Shown piece by piece: positions 25,001-40,000 of a DNA stretch of 64,000 nt (its first letter is position 1; each line of letters opens with the position of its first letter). The DNA lies in NCBI GenBank assembly GCA_035582835.1, contig JAYKAV010002926.1, forward strand, positions 538,230 to 602,229, given 5' to 3'. The notes under the pieces are model-generated. The model saw only the letters and a program-made list of their open reading frames with translations. It made no database searches and was not told the origin of the DNA. The stretch comes from Phoebastria nigripes (taxonomy: Eukaryota; Chordata; Aves; Procellariiformes; Diomedeidae). The position numbers and the translations under genes were made by a program.

Positions 25001-28000
25001 CTGTCTCTACTATACATGTTTGTTACTTCCTCCAGCATGGTTTTTGATAGATGTGTACCGGGCATCTAGCAGGTTGTTAGGCTTTATTTGAGGCTTTAGG
25101 TGTCTGTCTATTCCTCCTGTGGTGTTCTGTGGTAACTCTATAGCAATTAATGCATTTTATAGTGATCTTTTGACCACACTTTCCTAGTGCTACAAAATCC
25201 TGTAATACTGTTTTCATGCATTTGCAAAGCAAAATTTGTCTTAACATATATATTAGTAATTAAGAAGTTTCTCCCAAAAAATTGGATTCAAGATTGAAAG
25301 CATATTTTTACTGTTTGTCTACCTTCACAGCCATCTGGGCTGTGCTCTGATCTAGTCCTGATACCTATTGTGCTGTAGATAATGTGTGCTTATGCAAAAT
25401 ATTATTCCTAGAGGAATAACTGTGGCTGTATCAGCGGTTAGAAGTCAGATTATTTTAGTGAGATTNCCTAGCAAATACCTACTTTGTGGGTGCTTATTTG
25501 ACTTGTTTCAAAATTACCCATTCTAAATGAATTAAGTGCCTATTAAAAGCAAGCTGACCACAACTTCTTTTAGCAGTTACATTTCATGGAAATGTAAGTC
25601 TGCCAATAGGTTAGGAGCTGTGAGAGTGAAAACTTTGACATGAGCTGAATTAGTTAATTCTGTGAACTTCAGCTTGGAGGTAGGAGAGGCAAAACCCGTG
25701 TAATTGTATTCCAAACCAGATGAAGACTCTTATTTTGGTTTCAGCAACCCTGCAATAAGTTAAGCAAAGAACCAAAATAAAGATCTCCAAGCTATTCCTG
25801 CAGCTTTATAAGAAAATTTTTACATATAAATAAAAAAGATAGTTTTGATGAACATTATACCTGTATGGCAAGAACTAAAAAAAGATTGCTATACTTCAAA
25901 GTATGAGAATTCATTATTGCATTAGATGACAGATATTAATTAATAGACTTTTTCAGTCTAAAAATCTGTACTGTATGAATGGAAGAGAGTGGAGCAGGTG
26001 GCATGGGACTCTATTGCAAGGAAGTTTAGAGCAGACACTTCAGTCCAAAATGCTGTGGGGGAAATCTTCTGACGTAAGTGCTGCAGTGTGGTTTTAGCTA
26101 GCCTGCTGGCTTGGTGTAACTCATCGGTTGTGTGTTTTGTCAGAAATGACGCTCATTAATGTGGGTTAAGCACTATGCTCAGTTCTGCTCAGTGTGTGTT
26201 TGTATTCACATTATCATTGTCACAAAAAATTTTGTTAGAAAGCTTTATGTTGGCCAAGCTGCTTAATTTTTTTGAAATGATCCATGTTCCTTACTTATAC
26301 AGTGAGACTAAGAATAAGGGATTTTGAGAACTGTTAAACAATCAAAAGAACTCTGGCTGTTATCATTTGAGACATCTTATGGTGAAAATACAAAGTTCCA
26401 TCTTTGAAAAAGCAGAGCAGAGTCTGGATGTTGCATGGCAAATGGAGCAGGATTTTGAGCAGTTATTCCATAAGAGTGTTGGTTGCTGCTGCCTTGAATA
26501 TGATGGGATACTTTAGAATACAATAGCTGGGCAATTACTTAGGTTATTGTAATGTAGTCACAGAAAGCATAAATTGCCTGTTTGTACACTTTGGTTTCTG
26601 CCAGCTTTTTTAATGAAAGATTTGAGGAATACCTTAATCTTGCAAACTAGCACAGCTTGTTTATTTTGTATTTTTGAAATCCATGTTCCTTGAATTGATA
26701 GGTTTTCTAAGTCCTTATTTTTAATGGAGGTTAAATTACATTCTGGCTTGTGATGTTCCTAACTTAAGTGTAGGGATTATCACTCAGCAAGGCATCTTTT
26801 TAAATTTAGAACATATTTTCTCTATGTGATTTGGTTCAAGTTTCCTGTAATGTTAATTTATAAGGGCCATATTAATGTTGTCACTAAGGGACTTAATTTT
26901 AACTTAAAATTGTTCTTTTATTTCAGAGGAAAATTTGCAGTGGTGAAGAAGTGTATCCAGAAAGACACTGAAAGAGAGTTTGCAGCAAAATTCATGAGAA
27001 AAAGAAGAAAGGGCCAAGACTGTCGGATGGAAATAATCCATGAAATTGCAGTCCTTGAGCTGGCACAATGCAACCTTTGGGTCATTAACTTGCATGAAGT
27101 TTATGAAACTGCAACAGAGATGATTTTAGTTCTGGAATAGTAAGTACTAGTAATAATTCCTGAATAACCTTCTGCAGTATTTGCTTAAAACTAATAATGT
27201 AAAAATACTGGGTGTCAATATGAATAANGTGAAAAGATTTTATTGCTTGCCTGTTACACTTGCTTGTGTTCAAAAAGAATTGCTCAGAAAATCAGTATTA
27301 CAAGAAGTTGTATGTAGTCTTGTAACTACTGCAGATTATAATAAATTTTTCCAATTATGTAGTATCTTTCAAAGCTGAACTATAATTTATGTAGTTTAAA
27401 AAATCTTTAGTGAAATATGAACTGTGTACACTCCCTACTTGTAAAAGAGGAAGAGGAAAGAAGCAATGAGTATCTGTTCAAAACCTGAAGTTTATTTCCA
27501 TGACAGTGACAAAGACAGGGTGAAAGCTGGTTGTTTTTTTTTTTAACCAGTTATGAAAAAGGTATTGAAAGCAATGTCATTATTAAAAAGAAACTATCAA
27601 AACCCCCTATGAACTGCAATGAAATGCTCTCTAAATCATTATCTTTTGGGGGAGAGAAAAGAGTAAGAGGATTCAGACCTAGAATAGTTTCTTTCAAATG
27701 ACATTTAACTCGTGACTCTACATTTGTCTGTGTGTTTTTCCCCCCGACTTTGTCCAGATGGGAGTTTCTGCAGCTGTTGTGACTGTTCATCTAATACTCC
27801 AGTGGCTTAGATATTTGATGTCTGGGTTCCAAGAGGCAGCCAAATGCTTGTTGCTATTGAACTCTGTTAAGATCCTGTTCAAGCTCTATGGATTTTAAAT
27901 AATTAGGAGAGGAACAATAAGGCTTGATAGTTCAGAAGTGACTTAACCTGTCTGCTAAGATAAATCTAGTTTATACAGTTCTTTTCTTCCTTGATAAAAA

Positions 28001-31000
28001 AAATGAATGGTGAGAAGTCTTGTGTCCCAATCTGGTCTTGTTTAGAAGTCAAAAGAAACTGTATCTCTCAAGTTCAGTGAAATGGAATGAGACTGTGTCT
28101 GCTGAGGCAAACTTCCTTCTAGAATACATTTTTTTCAACTTCATTGTGCCCTTATGGAATTCATGNTTTATGAAATATTCAAGTATCTGTTATAATGCAA
28201 AGGTGTGACAGAGCTTCTAGAGTTTTAACTGCTCTTACTGAAGACTGATAAATACATGCTTTAAACACTAGCAGCACAGATCTAACTAGAATACAGTTTA
28301 AATTTCTGGATCCCATAGGGACATAACACGAGTGATAGAATCCAAAGCTTGATATGAGCAATGGGTTTTGTCATAATTTTAATGCAAAATTGCTAGTTTT
28401 CTTTTAGAACTCAATTCTCTTACAATTGCAAAACATTTTTAATCCAAAGTATTAACTAGGTTGTTCAGTAGTCACCAGGTTGTTCAGTAATTAGCAACAT
28501 TATTGTTTTTATATGCATCAAACAGTCATACCTTGTTTCAGATAAATAGCTGTGTGTTAGAGTTGTAAATTGCAAAAACAGTATTTCCCTGACTTCAGCA
28601 AATATGTCTAGATGCTTCTTTAATGTCAGCATGTTCCAGAGACATGTTGCAACAAAACAGGCATGAATGTTAGTAAATTTCTGACATTCTGTATGCAGAG
28701 GATTAAAGAACATATCTAGACTGCAAGCTTCTCTAGGGCATTTCAGTTTCTATTAAGCTTGATGGTCTGTGTAGCAGATCTTTATCTTGGGAAGGAGGAA
28801 AAAATAATACTTAATTGTTGGCCACTAACTTTATCTGCTAAGGTTTTAAAGTTTCTTGTCTTGATGTTGAATCTGTCAAAAGGCAGGGGGGACAACTAGT
28901 GCTTTGCCTTCATGAAGAGAAGTACTAATGTTACATGGAGGGTTGTCTTTCAAGCAGTATCAATTTTTGACAGAAAACAAACTTAAAATTGGCCACTAAC
29001 TGTTAATACTAAGTTCTGAGCAATGGGAAGCAATGAGGCATTACAGTGTTGGCTTCAGCTGTAGGATAGCAAATTGGTGGCTGGCTGCATCCACCCTGAC
29101 AACAGTCTCTGACTTCTGTTTGTTGGCACAAGACCTCAAACAGAGGATTTAAGTAGGAGTTGAAGGGGTAAGTAAGTCTGAGGGGGTAGTATGTAAAGCC
29201 TGGAATTAATCTGTGGGTCAGTCGTGTTTCTATGTATCAGTGAAATGGAATGAATAAAAAAAAGAAAACTGGACTTTTACTAGAAAAGGTAGAGATACAG
29301 TCTGGAAAACCTGACACACCAGGTATCAAATTTGCCTTTTTTTTTTTTTTTTCCTTTTATAACTTTTGGGCTTGATATTTGTATGCAACCTACCTGGCTT
29401 TTTCCAACTTCTTTTGAAAGAGTGAGCAACAGAGCATCTGATGCTTAAGAGCTGGCATTTTTATAAGTGTTCATCACCATGTGTTTACACGTCTATGGAA
29501 GGAATAGATGGTATTAGTGGGTTGGATATTGAAGAAACCTGTATGTGTAACTTCAAAATCAAAGCTGTTAAGTATTTTTCTGTGAAGAGCTGCTGAACTG
29601 AGTAATTACCTGCCAGGGTCTTGTGTAGATACAGTAGACTTTTATGCTTACTTTAAAAAAGAAAAAAGTTGTCTTTATCATCTTGAAGACATGGTCAGGA
29701 TTTATTTGATATGCTGGATGAAGTGCTTTTTTTACCTGTAGTTATTTGGACCTGGATAATGTTACTACTTGTATTGTCTTGGACATTATTGTCCTACTTA
29801 CTGGAGGTATGACTGGTTAAAGCAGGAGTTTGCTGGCAGGAAACAATTCATATGGCATGGGATTCAACAGGTAGTACTTGAAGCAAAACCACTGTAATCA
29901 GAAATAACTGTGCTGCTCCAATGTTTGCATCTTGTCTATTAGAGCAATTAACAAAGTTGTTCTAGATGGCAGTCTCAAATCAAGACTGGAGCTCTTCAGA
30001 AAGTTTTAGGGGAAAACTTCTCAAATAGTGTTAGTTACCTTTTGTTTGCATTTCATTCAGTTCTTGGGCTGCCTGATTGGAAAGGTTAAGGCANAAAAAA
30101 AAAAGATGCATTTGTCAGAGAACCAAGAACTTAAAAGAACAATATCTACAGCTTAATGCATTTGGATGCTTCTCTTCCCATATGTCCCCTTATCAGATAT
30201 GGATTTACAGTTTTCTCAGTCTTTGGGGACATTGGTATGTTATAGTAGCCTTACACTGGAAAAATTCTCAGTAAATTCACTTGCTTACTATCTGATGGTA
30301 TGCCTAGCCAAGGAAAGGGGGGTGTGACTGTCAGCAGTAGCGAACGTGAACCTTTGCTGGTAGTGTTACAACTACCTTGGTGTGGTGATCTTGTAATAGA
30401 AGCTCTGTGTACAGAAAGCAGATGAGTTTCCATTTGTCTTCCAAAGATAACCCTTTCAAGAAAGGCTTTTGACAGAGCGTAAGATTCAGGAAGTAAGTTT
30501 TTGGCCCTTGCAGACTGTGTATGGTCTCACTCGGCATTTGAAATTAAGTGTATTCTAGGAGCTTGTTATCTACATATCTGTACTCTGAGGATTTGTACTG
30601 CTGAGTCTTTTAGAAGACTATCTTAATGTCTGATCCATTAAAGCTGGGGGAATGTTTAATTTTTTCAGATGCACTGAAATAGATTTGTTCAATCTTTTTC
30701 TAATGATACACTAAATGACTGTGGTGTAGTGTATTGTAAGTGCACTTGAAAGAAGTAGGATGTTGAATTCCATANAGTGCATTGTTAAGATACGTTTGAA
30801 GGAAGATAAGCAGTCTCCATTGAATTTAAAGTCAACATAATTGTAACCAAGATTAATGCTCCGGACTTCCAACTGACTTTTAGGCCATTTATGCTGATAA
30901 GCAGTAATAAAATGTTAGCATGCTTTTTATTGATGAAGAGCAGTTGGATTTCACTTGAAACTATAGAGAAGTTAATAGCACAACAGTACTTTCATAAACA

Positions 31001-34000
31001 AATTAAAAAGAGCTAAAGAATTCTGGTTGCTGCAGCTCTTAAGTTTGGAAAGAATTCATATGTCTCGCTTTTTTTCATACACCNAGCTAAGGGAGTGTGT
31101 ACTAGAGAAATAATGCATTCTGAGTAACACTGGATTTCAAAACGTGCTCTTAAATATTTCCTTATCCATTTTTTTCAGATTAAGATGGCTTGTTTTCCTA
31201 AAAGCTTTCTTGTCCTAAGGACATTTTCTGTGGAGGTGGGTGGGAACATTTTCTGTGCCTAGTGGTTTGCAAAGTTGTTACTTCATAATGACCATTAGAA
31301 AAGCTACAGCTTAATGGAAGATGTGTTCTTAGAGGGGAAAAATGGGTAAATGTTATACACACCAGAGAGCTCCTGGTCTGCATGTATATAGAAATCATAG
31401 CAATGAAATGCCAATACTACTTTCCTAGCAGGTATCTTAATCCCTTCTGTGTTTTGATTAATTTTTCTTCCCTGAACTCTAGCTAGGGAATACAAAATAA
31501 CAGCGTTGAAAGTATTGTTGAGGAGCTTGGCAAAATTTGGCATAGATGTGCAGGAGAATCGTTTTGGAGTTCATTTTGACATTGTACTTCCAACCACTTG
31601 TGACTGGGTTGGCTCACAGCTAGCTGACTGTTTTGCTTAAGGGAATCAATTAAGCTCATTCCCCAGCAACAATACATGAAACAGTCTTGCAGTAACAAAT
31701 TTCCCCGTGTTCTTGTAAAGGGTCGCTGGTTACTTGTTTCAATGTGGTAATTTTTGGATAGAATGAATTGTCTGGAAGAAGTTGTTCTATCTGCTTCCTA
31801 AATAGCAAAGTTGATCGAGAAATGAAACATTGCGTGTGAAACCACCTTTCCATGTGAAACTTTTTGGTAAAGCCAGGTATATTTGTCTATGGTAGCTGAG
31901 AATGGCTATGTTTCATAAGTCATGAAGTGGGTGTGTATGTGTAAGGGCTGTATTTGCTTGTCTTACTCTTAAAAATGCTGATGAACCTAGGCATCTTCAG
32001 AAGTACTGGGAGGTACTTAAATACCTTTTTTTTTTTAGAAAAGTTTTCTGGATCAAGGGTTTTCTCCTCTCATATGGTAGTGCTGTCTCTTGATTTCAGT
32101 GATGGGACATTGTGTGCTTTAACTTTTATTGCCTTGACTTTTAACACATTTAATTTGAAGTTCTTTAAGTGTAGTATTAAAATTCTAGGTAGCTTGCATT
32201 TTAGCTTAGTGCCTACTTCAATGTTAGTTTATTAGTGTATACTTAATTGTAACAGATATCTACCAAATAGACATATAGCAAATAGGGCTTTATAAGGCCT
32301 CCCTGTTGCTGATTTTTCAGCTGGGTCTATTAAAAATGAAGTGNGATCCCTGGTTGACAACATCAGTTTTAGGGTATAAATCCTATTTCACATAGAATTA
32401 AATACCAGAAGTACTATTTTGCTTATTTTAAGTGGCAGAGCTATACCAGCAAAATCCCAGGGTTGTTGCTGTAAAACACATTGTGTTAGTAATTTTGGTA
32501 GTAGATCTTATCACTGTATGTGCATTATAATTTACTGCTACAAGGAATTAAATCATTCTTCCAAGTAACATATTATGGCATTCTTAAAGTAGACAGTTTA
32601 AATTTATTGATTACAGTAGGTGTTTTTCTATCCCTATCTTGAAGATCCAATTGATGTTGCTTTTTAAAAGAATTTGTTTTTAAAATATTAGAATACACTA
32701 TCCAGTGTCAATTTTAAAAATGTCATTAATACCCGAATCCTGTTCAAAGCTGAAATATTACTAACTTTTTCCTTGAATTAGTGTGCTGAAGAAAGATGTG
32801 ATAGTGTCAGGCATGTGCAGTTTTTCTAGAGGAATTAAAGTATTAATACTCCTTTGAAAACTCATTTTATTCTTGAGTTCTATCATCTTTGATATAGAAT
32901 GAAGAAAAATAATTATTTAATGGACTTTTCTTTTTTAAAAGAAAATCTTAGTTTAATCAAATTGTACTTCTGTACCAGTATGCCAGCATATAGAATAGAA
33001 ATATAAAACTGTTCTATAACAGGTTTGTGGGTTTTTTGGGGTTTTTTGNTTTTTTTTTTTTCAGAAAAAGTTAAGACGTAACCCTCTTTTAAATTCTTTT
33101 TGCTTCTAAGACAATCCAGAGGGAGAATTTTAAATAACAGTAATGAGAATATCTGGGAAGGCAAAAAGTTTTTTATAAACCATGAGGCATTTTCAGGTAC
33201 TAGGACTGTAGCAGCAAAGTTAGTATTGACGAAATGAAAAATTGAGTATATTTGTGTTCTTTTTCTGGGGGTACATAGTCCAAATGCACCATTTTTGTAG
33301 AACTCTCATTTGCTGTTACATCCTTGTTGAATATGCCTCTCTGTCTTCTGGATTCCCTAGGTAATATGATTTATTAGAAAAGAGTAAGCAAAGGCAGAAT
33401 AGATGGCTATGCATCAATAAAGATTAATGCTTGTGCAAAGTCAGGTTTGGCATGTCACAGTTTGGGGTAACTGGAGAATATACTGTCCTTGGGGGTTTCA
33501 CCATCTTTCACTAAGGGATGATTATGGAATTTCATGCAGAACAAAGTGTGTATGTGTTGATTTCATTTATACGTTGCTAAGTAGTAATTCAACAATCCAT
33601 ATGCAAAATGGTTCCATTCTAATGTTCTTATGCCCATTCTTGTTTTAAGGTGGAGCCTCTGCTCTGCTTATTTTACTTTTGATGCTACATGGTTATGTTG
33701 TAAAACAATTTTAGTTCTCTAGAGTCACTGATGGTGCTGCATGTGGCTTCAGAGTTCTTTAAAAACATTCATTCATCTGTAGTTATTTTTATATTTTTGT
33801 TACTTTGCTATTTACTTAAACATATACAAACAAAAGATAAGGAAGCAAGCTGAGAGCTAAAATTTTCAAAAGTTTTTAGATGAAAGCCATTTAGAAACTT
33901 ACTGCATCCCTGTATACCAGAGACTTCATAAACAATTCAAATATAAACTTTACATTTAGTCTTTTGAGTATGTGCAAAGTGTTTTGAGGAGGATTGGGGG

Positions 34001-37000
34001 TGGGGCTGTTTTGCTTTGTGTTTACAAAGGCTTACCTTGGCCAAATTTCCATGTAGTTTCATAGGAATGGCAAAAGGCACATCTTTTATGTAAACACTGC
34101 CCTCAAACTAATGCAGCATTCATCTTAAAGCAGTCTCAGTAGTGTTTCCAAAATAGTCGCAAAAGTTTCTGTAGTATTCATATGCTCTAACCTAAATGAC
34201 TAAGATCTTTGCTTCTCTCCAAAGCTGCCATAATGCAGAGAAGTCTTTCTAGGCTGTAAAAGCTTGCCAAATGTTTAATAACTGAAAATATCACTATTGG
34301 ATGCTACTGCCTGCTGATCTTGCTTATGCTAAATAAAATAGTGTGAGTAGAACAAAATGGGTGCTATAACTTAGTCTTCGAAATAATAAAATTCATATTG
34401 TTCCATAGTGCTGCTGGAGGTGAAATCTTTGACCAGTGTGTGGCTGAAAGAGAGGAAGCTTTCAAAGAAAAAGATGTTAAACGACTTATGAAGCAGATCT
34501 TAGAAGGAGTTTCATTCTTGCACAGAAACAATGTGGTTCATCTTGACTTAAAGGTAAGATTGTTGCTGTATTTTTCTCATTAATTTCTTATCTGCTGACT
34601 TTCTTATTGGTCATATGTCATACTAATGCTAATTTGTAATTAACACAATTTTTATCTAGTTATTCCTCGAACGATAAAATTCAACCTTTGAGATGCAGAA
34701 GGCACCAGGGTTGCAAGCCTTTTGGGGAGTTTCTATGATTATGCCAAATATAAATTTCATGTGATTAAGTGAAATGTAATGTAGTCAAAAGTGGATTTGC
34801 ATTGCACCTTAAATTGCAAATGAGTACTTTGGGTAAGACCTGGCTCATTTTTTAAAGTGCAGTAAAAATGTCTGGGTATTATATGGCTGTTAAATAGGTT
34901 GGTTTTTGTATTGACTTGAGTTTTCATGAAGCAGAAGGATGGNAGAGACTGGTAGTATAAAGTGTAATGTTGCAGAATGAAGTGTTCATACAGGGTGGGT
35001 AAACAGTATATTAATGTGTTAAATATATTTATAACACTTCAGTATTTTTTTAAAATTACTGTAAAACTTAATTTAAATGTTTGTCATCTACTGCCAAACA
35101 GTTGGCCACCACCCTATTGGTATATCAATTACCATGATTTACTGGAGTAAGTATTTTTTTTCTTACTGAAAAATAGTTTTGACCCAAATCAAGAGAAAAG
35201 TACAGTTGCTGTCATACAAAACCCAGAGTATTGCTTATGGTTAAGAAGGGAGTTGTAACAGGGATCCAGAAAACTATCATCTCCCATTGGCAGCAAGCTG
35301 CAATGAATTTTCTTTAGCTTCCATCCATACACTCATATGGAAGATGCAATTTTATCTCATTTTGAGGTTGAACTACTTTTTATACTGCCTTGCTTAGTAA
35401 TAATAAAGTATCTTGCATTAAAATTTTCAAATTTTTTTTACTTGTCCATTTCCCATATTTACTAAGTATGTAGTAAGCTGCTACATGTTTCTTCTGTTCT
35501 GTTGCTGAGATCCTTACTTACACTTAATTGCATTTTGGCAGTAGTACAAAGCTACCAGTAGATTCCAGTATCAAGCTGTACATACTTAATATATAACCTA
35601 GCACATCATGCACCATTCATCAGCTAAAGCAGATGATGAGTAATATTTGCACACAAATATCTCACCTGCCTGGTTTTCCAACCATTTATTCAAATTATCT
35701 GTGGAATCCTTTAAAACTTTCTGCAGCCCATTGATTTAGTCATACACATAGAATATTAATGATTGTACTAAAATAATTAATGGAATTTCCTTGAAGCAAA
35801 GTGTGTAAAATTAAAATATGTCTTTTGTGGACAGTATATATTCATACATGTTTGTAGTTAAAGCTGTCATGTTCCTTAGCACTATCAGCTGGATATCTGT
35901 AATCAGAAATGTGTTGTACTTTATTTGACTACAATACTTAATGGCAAAAGTAGACTGGGGTGTTGATTACAGCTTGCGAACAGGTAGCTTTTTCAAAGTT
36001 CAGAAAAAGCTTACTTAAAAACTTTCCAACTGATCAGAAAACTTATGTTATAAAATTGAGCATAACCAGTTCTCATTGAAAGATCCAGCATTGCTTTGCT
36101 GGTTTATAAAAGTTAATTAGCAGAGCAAATTGTCTAGTGTTTGAGTTTAATATGTTTATATGTTACTGCAGTGTGCAATGTGTTTTTGAAAAGTGGATCT
36201 TAATAGGAGTCCTAATTGCAGCATGATTACTTTCATGATGTATAAGACTACCGGTCTTTTGCAAAATAAGGTTTAGGGAAGTCTTCAGAATATTAGCAAA
36301 TACAGATGATGGAAACTGTAGGATTAAAAGCCATGACCTGCAAAGATTGATCGACCCACATGCCTTGCAAGACTTTAAAAAAAGGCCCATTTTTCAAGGA
36401 ACTCAAAAATTGAATTTGGGTGCTGGTTTTGGCTGCGTGTTTATTAACCCACTGGCCTCAAACCATCTTCTGTTGTATAGTATGGCTCATGCTGCTTTAC
36501 CTAGTGGCTTACAGCACCATGGAATTCACTAAATACTTGGGTTTGTGGGGTGATATTTGGAAGACTTGTGCAAAGTGTACTGCTGTTAAGCAAGGTGCTT
36601 GCCAATATCAAAAAGTTTACAAATTCTTGCTTGTTTCACCTTTGGGTCCCTAAAGGTTTCCCTTTCATTTGTCTGGTACAAATACCTTTGGAAAGGTCCA
36701 TCCAGTTTTCCATATGTTGCACCTTCAAAAAAGTCAGGCTCTATGCCCAGAAGAATTTAAGTCAAAATGGTTGTCAGTATGTGATTGGCAGCTTGTTGTT
36801 GTAGTAGATCTTTGACACTGACAGCTAGCTTGTGGGGGCTTCTGTCTGCCCCCTTAATAGATGCAAGATTTTTTCCTTTGAGACTAAACACTGCAGAAAA
36901 AAATGGAGTATTTTGATGTGGCTTAGCAAGGTTGCCACCTGATCATTCTTTCCACAAGCATGGTTCTCCTGAAAGATGGTTGAAATATGGCTTGTTTTTA

Positions 37001-40000
37001 ATAGCAAAATACAATCATGTAATCCAGTTTTGACTTGGAGAAAGAGCAAATATAATGCTACTGAGTGCAAATTAAGTATCACTTGACAGTATTGTGTTGA
37101 TGCTATTTAATTTGCAGGGTGTGCATAGATTGTAGTCGGGAATCTTTCATCTCCTCTTAATGGTGCATAAAAGCTGCAGAGTAAGGGAAGACTCCTTTCT
37201 CTGTGTTTTCATTTGCTGTTTGACTTGGTCTGGAATTGGTGTTTGGTAAAAGCTTAAAGTAGTTGGGAATGGAAAAGAATTTTAAAAGGCGTGGGAGTTG
37301 AGGAAGGACTAGCTGCCTCTTGTCTGCAGTGGAGATAGGTAAAGAGCCTTACATAGCCCTGGGGTCTGGGAGAAGGATGGCTCCAAGCAGCACTGTCCTA
37401 TAGTATATATTACTCTGGTTATACAACAGATAACTTTTCCCTTCCTGCTTCTGTATTGTTTTCAAGATGATGTGTTCAGTGAGGACAACTAGCAAAATCA
37501 TTATTTGAAATTGGTTTGGGTGTCATTTTACACCAATATTCAGAAAGCAAACTAATGCAATTACGAAAGAAGTGGCCTGTTACAAGAACATTACAGATTA
37601 ATTTTCTCAACTGAGTTTTCCAGGTGGATTAAGGTGGAATGTTTATTACACAGAAGTGTAGTATTAATAGAAGTGTAGTATTCCTTGTCTAAAGGAACAC
37701 CCAGGAAACTAAGAAAAGTTAAAAACTAAAATATCAATTTTTCAAGGCAAAAGAACAGTTTAATCAGGAGTTCAAACCTTTATAGCAATTAAAGCAAAGC
37801 TGTTTGTTAACAGGTAGGTATAGAGTATCCAGGTTCTACAAAACCTATTTTGATTATAGCCTTATTTCTTAATTTATGGGACTTGCATTGTTTATTTTGG
37901 GAAATAACGTGTGATGCCAGTCCAATATGTCTACTCTTCTAGTGACTGTTGCATTTTTTCCACTTGTACACAATAACCAAAAAAACCCAACCCCCAAGCA
38001 AATTCTGTTCTTACATTTCAATTGTTTAAAGATATGGGAGTCCTTTAATTTTTTTTAGGGCAGACTGATCAGCCTACTCTAGTATCTTTACACACAATGT
38101 AGCTGGGGTATCCCAGCTAGTCTGTTTTTCCTGTTTCTGCCCATTATTCCTTGGATAATTCCTCTTTTCTTCTAGGGATCTGATTTTTTTACAGTATCAT
38201 AAAATTAGATACCTAACTTCATTGATGTTGGAGGTTAAGGTGAGGCACTGATTAGTTTAAAAACATGACCTTTATTATGCGTCCTTAGTGATACTCTTCT
38301 TGAAACCAACTAAAGATACAAGAAATATTAGGGCCAGAGGTTCACAGAAATTTCTGGAATAATGGCAAATTTGCAATGTATGGATTTTGCCATTATATAG
38401 TCAGTTTGCAAGATTCCAAAACCTGCTGGGAAGGTAGGGTTGAAGGGTATACTATTTTACTAAGTACACTTACTACAAACAATTTGTGCGACTTGCAGAG
38501 TAAGTTTCTAGATGAGACCAGATCTTTGTAGATATTGCCTTAGTTTGGCCTTTGCACTGATGTTCATAGCGTCAAGAAAGCTGTGCTCTTTCATGTGACA
38601 GTAGTTTAGTCCAATTGAAGTGAAAAATGTAAGACTGGTTAATGTTTGCAATGACAAATGATGCTTTTCACTGCTATTACTCTAACATGATGATACAGGT
38701 ATAACCAACATCTCAAATTCCTGAAGCCCAAGTTTCTCATTGCTGACAGTATGCTTGGAAAAATTCAACTTTTACTTGTCTTGTTTTATAATCTTTCCAA
38801 AGGTACCCATTTCTGGGCTAGACTCGTGTGGCCGCATCATGTGGTTTCTGTGCACGTGCCAATCTTGTAGTAAAGTACATCCATTCAGATTGTCCATTTA
38901 GTCAGGGATTTTTTCTTTTTATGTTTTTGTTCAGTGCACAAGACAAGAGGATCTCAACTGGAACCTTTAAGCCTTACTGCAGTAGAGGGGGAGGTTTTTA
39001 AATGTCGCCATTTGACAGTTTTCATTAGCCATTTCATTACTGCTTGACGGTAAGAGTGAAAGGCCCTTTTTAGAATGGCTCCAGGAGAGCCTCTGGCCTG
39101 CATCTCTCTTGCCTTTGTGGGCTCATCAGCATTAGGCAAACCTAGATGTATTACAGCAGTGGAAAAACAAAAGAGAAACAGCTTTACAGATGCAGGAAAA
39201 TTATCTTCCTTTTCTTAAAGCTTTAGAGTAATTGTGTCGAGCTGAAAACTATGGTGAGTTCAAAGCTACAGCTTCTTTAAGGTTTTATGCTGGTGTTTAG
39301 ACTGTCACTTCACTTGAACCCCGTAATAATTCCTTAAAGGAAGAAAATAACGAATGATATTTCAGTATGAATTGACTTAGGTTTATGACTCAATTCATAC
39401 TGTAGGCAGGTTTTTTCTGCATAGGTGTGTTTTGTGTAGTAAGATTGTTTTTAAAAAAGACAATAAACTTCGTCTGGCAACTACATTATCTACTAAAATA
39501 TTATAATACAGAGCTTAAGGGTTTCATGAAATGTTTCCATTAAAAACTTTTCTTCGTTTAAATATAGAGAACAAATGCTTTTTTCCTGCTTTCTATTTGT
39601 CTCTTCAGAAAGTAACTAAATTTCCCACTGGGAAGAACATCTGAGAGGCTAATTAGGGAGGCATGGTCAGCTTTTTTGGATGTTTGCTTTTCTAATACAA
39701 ATACAGAATAACAAATGTGAACTATAAAGCCTATGGTAATGCGCAGCTGCAAAAGCCTTTGTATGGCCACCAGATCCCAGTTTGTAAGCAAAAAAAAAAA
39801 AAAAAAAAGAAGCTGTTCTTAATACATAGATTTACAAACAGAAAATAGATTGACAACATCATGGAGCTAGTTTGAAATACCATGGTTTAACTTTGCAGGA
39901 ATGAAAGAACTTGACTATATTTAGGTCTTGCAGCAAGGAGAACTGGCCCAAGGTTTCTAAAATGTTCTTGCACAGTTTTATTTCTGTGTTCAAAAGCGAG

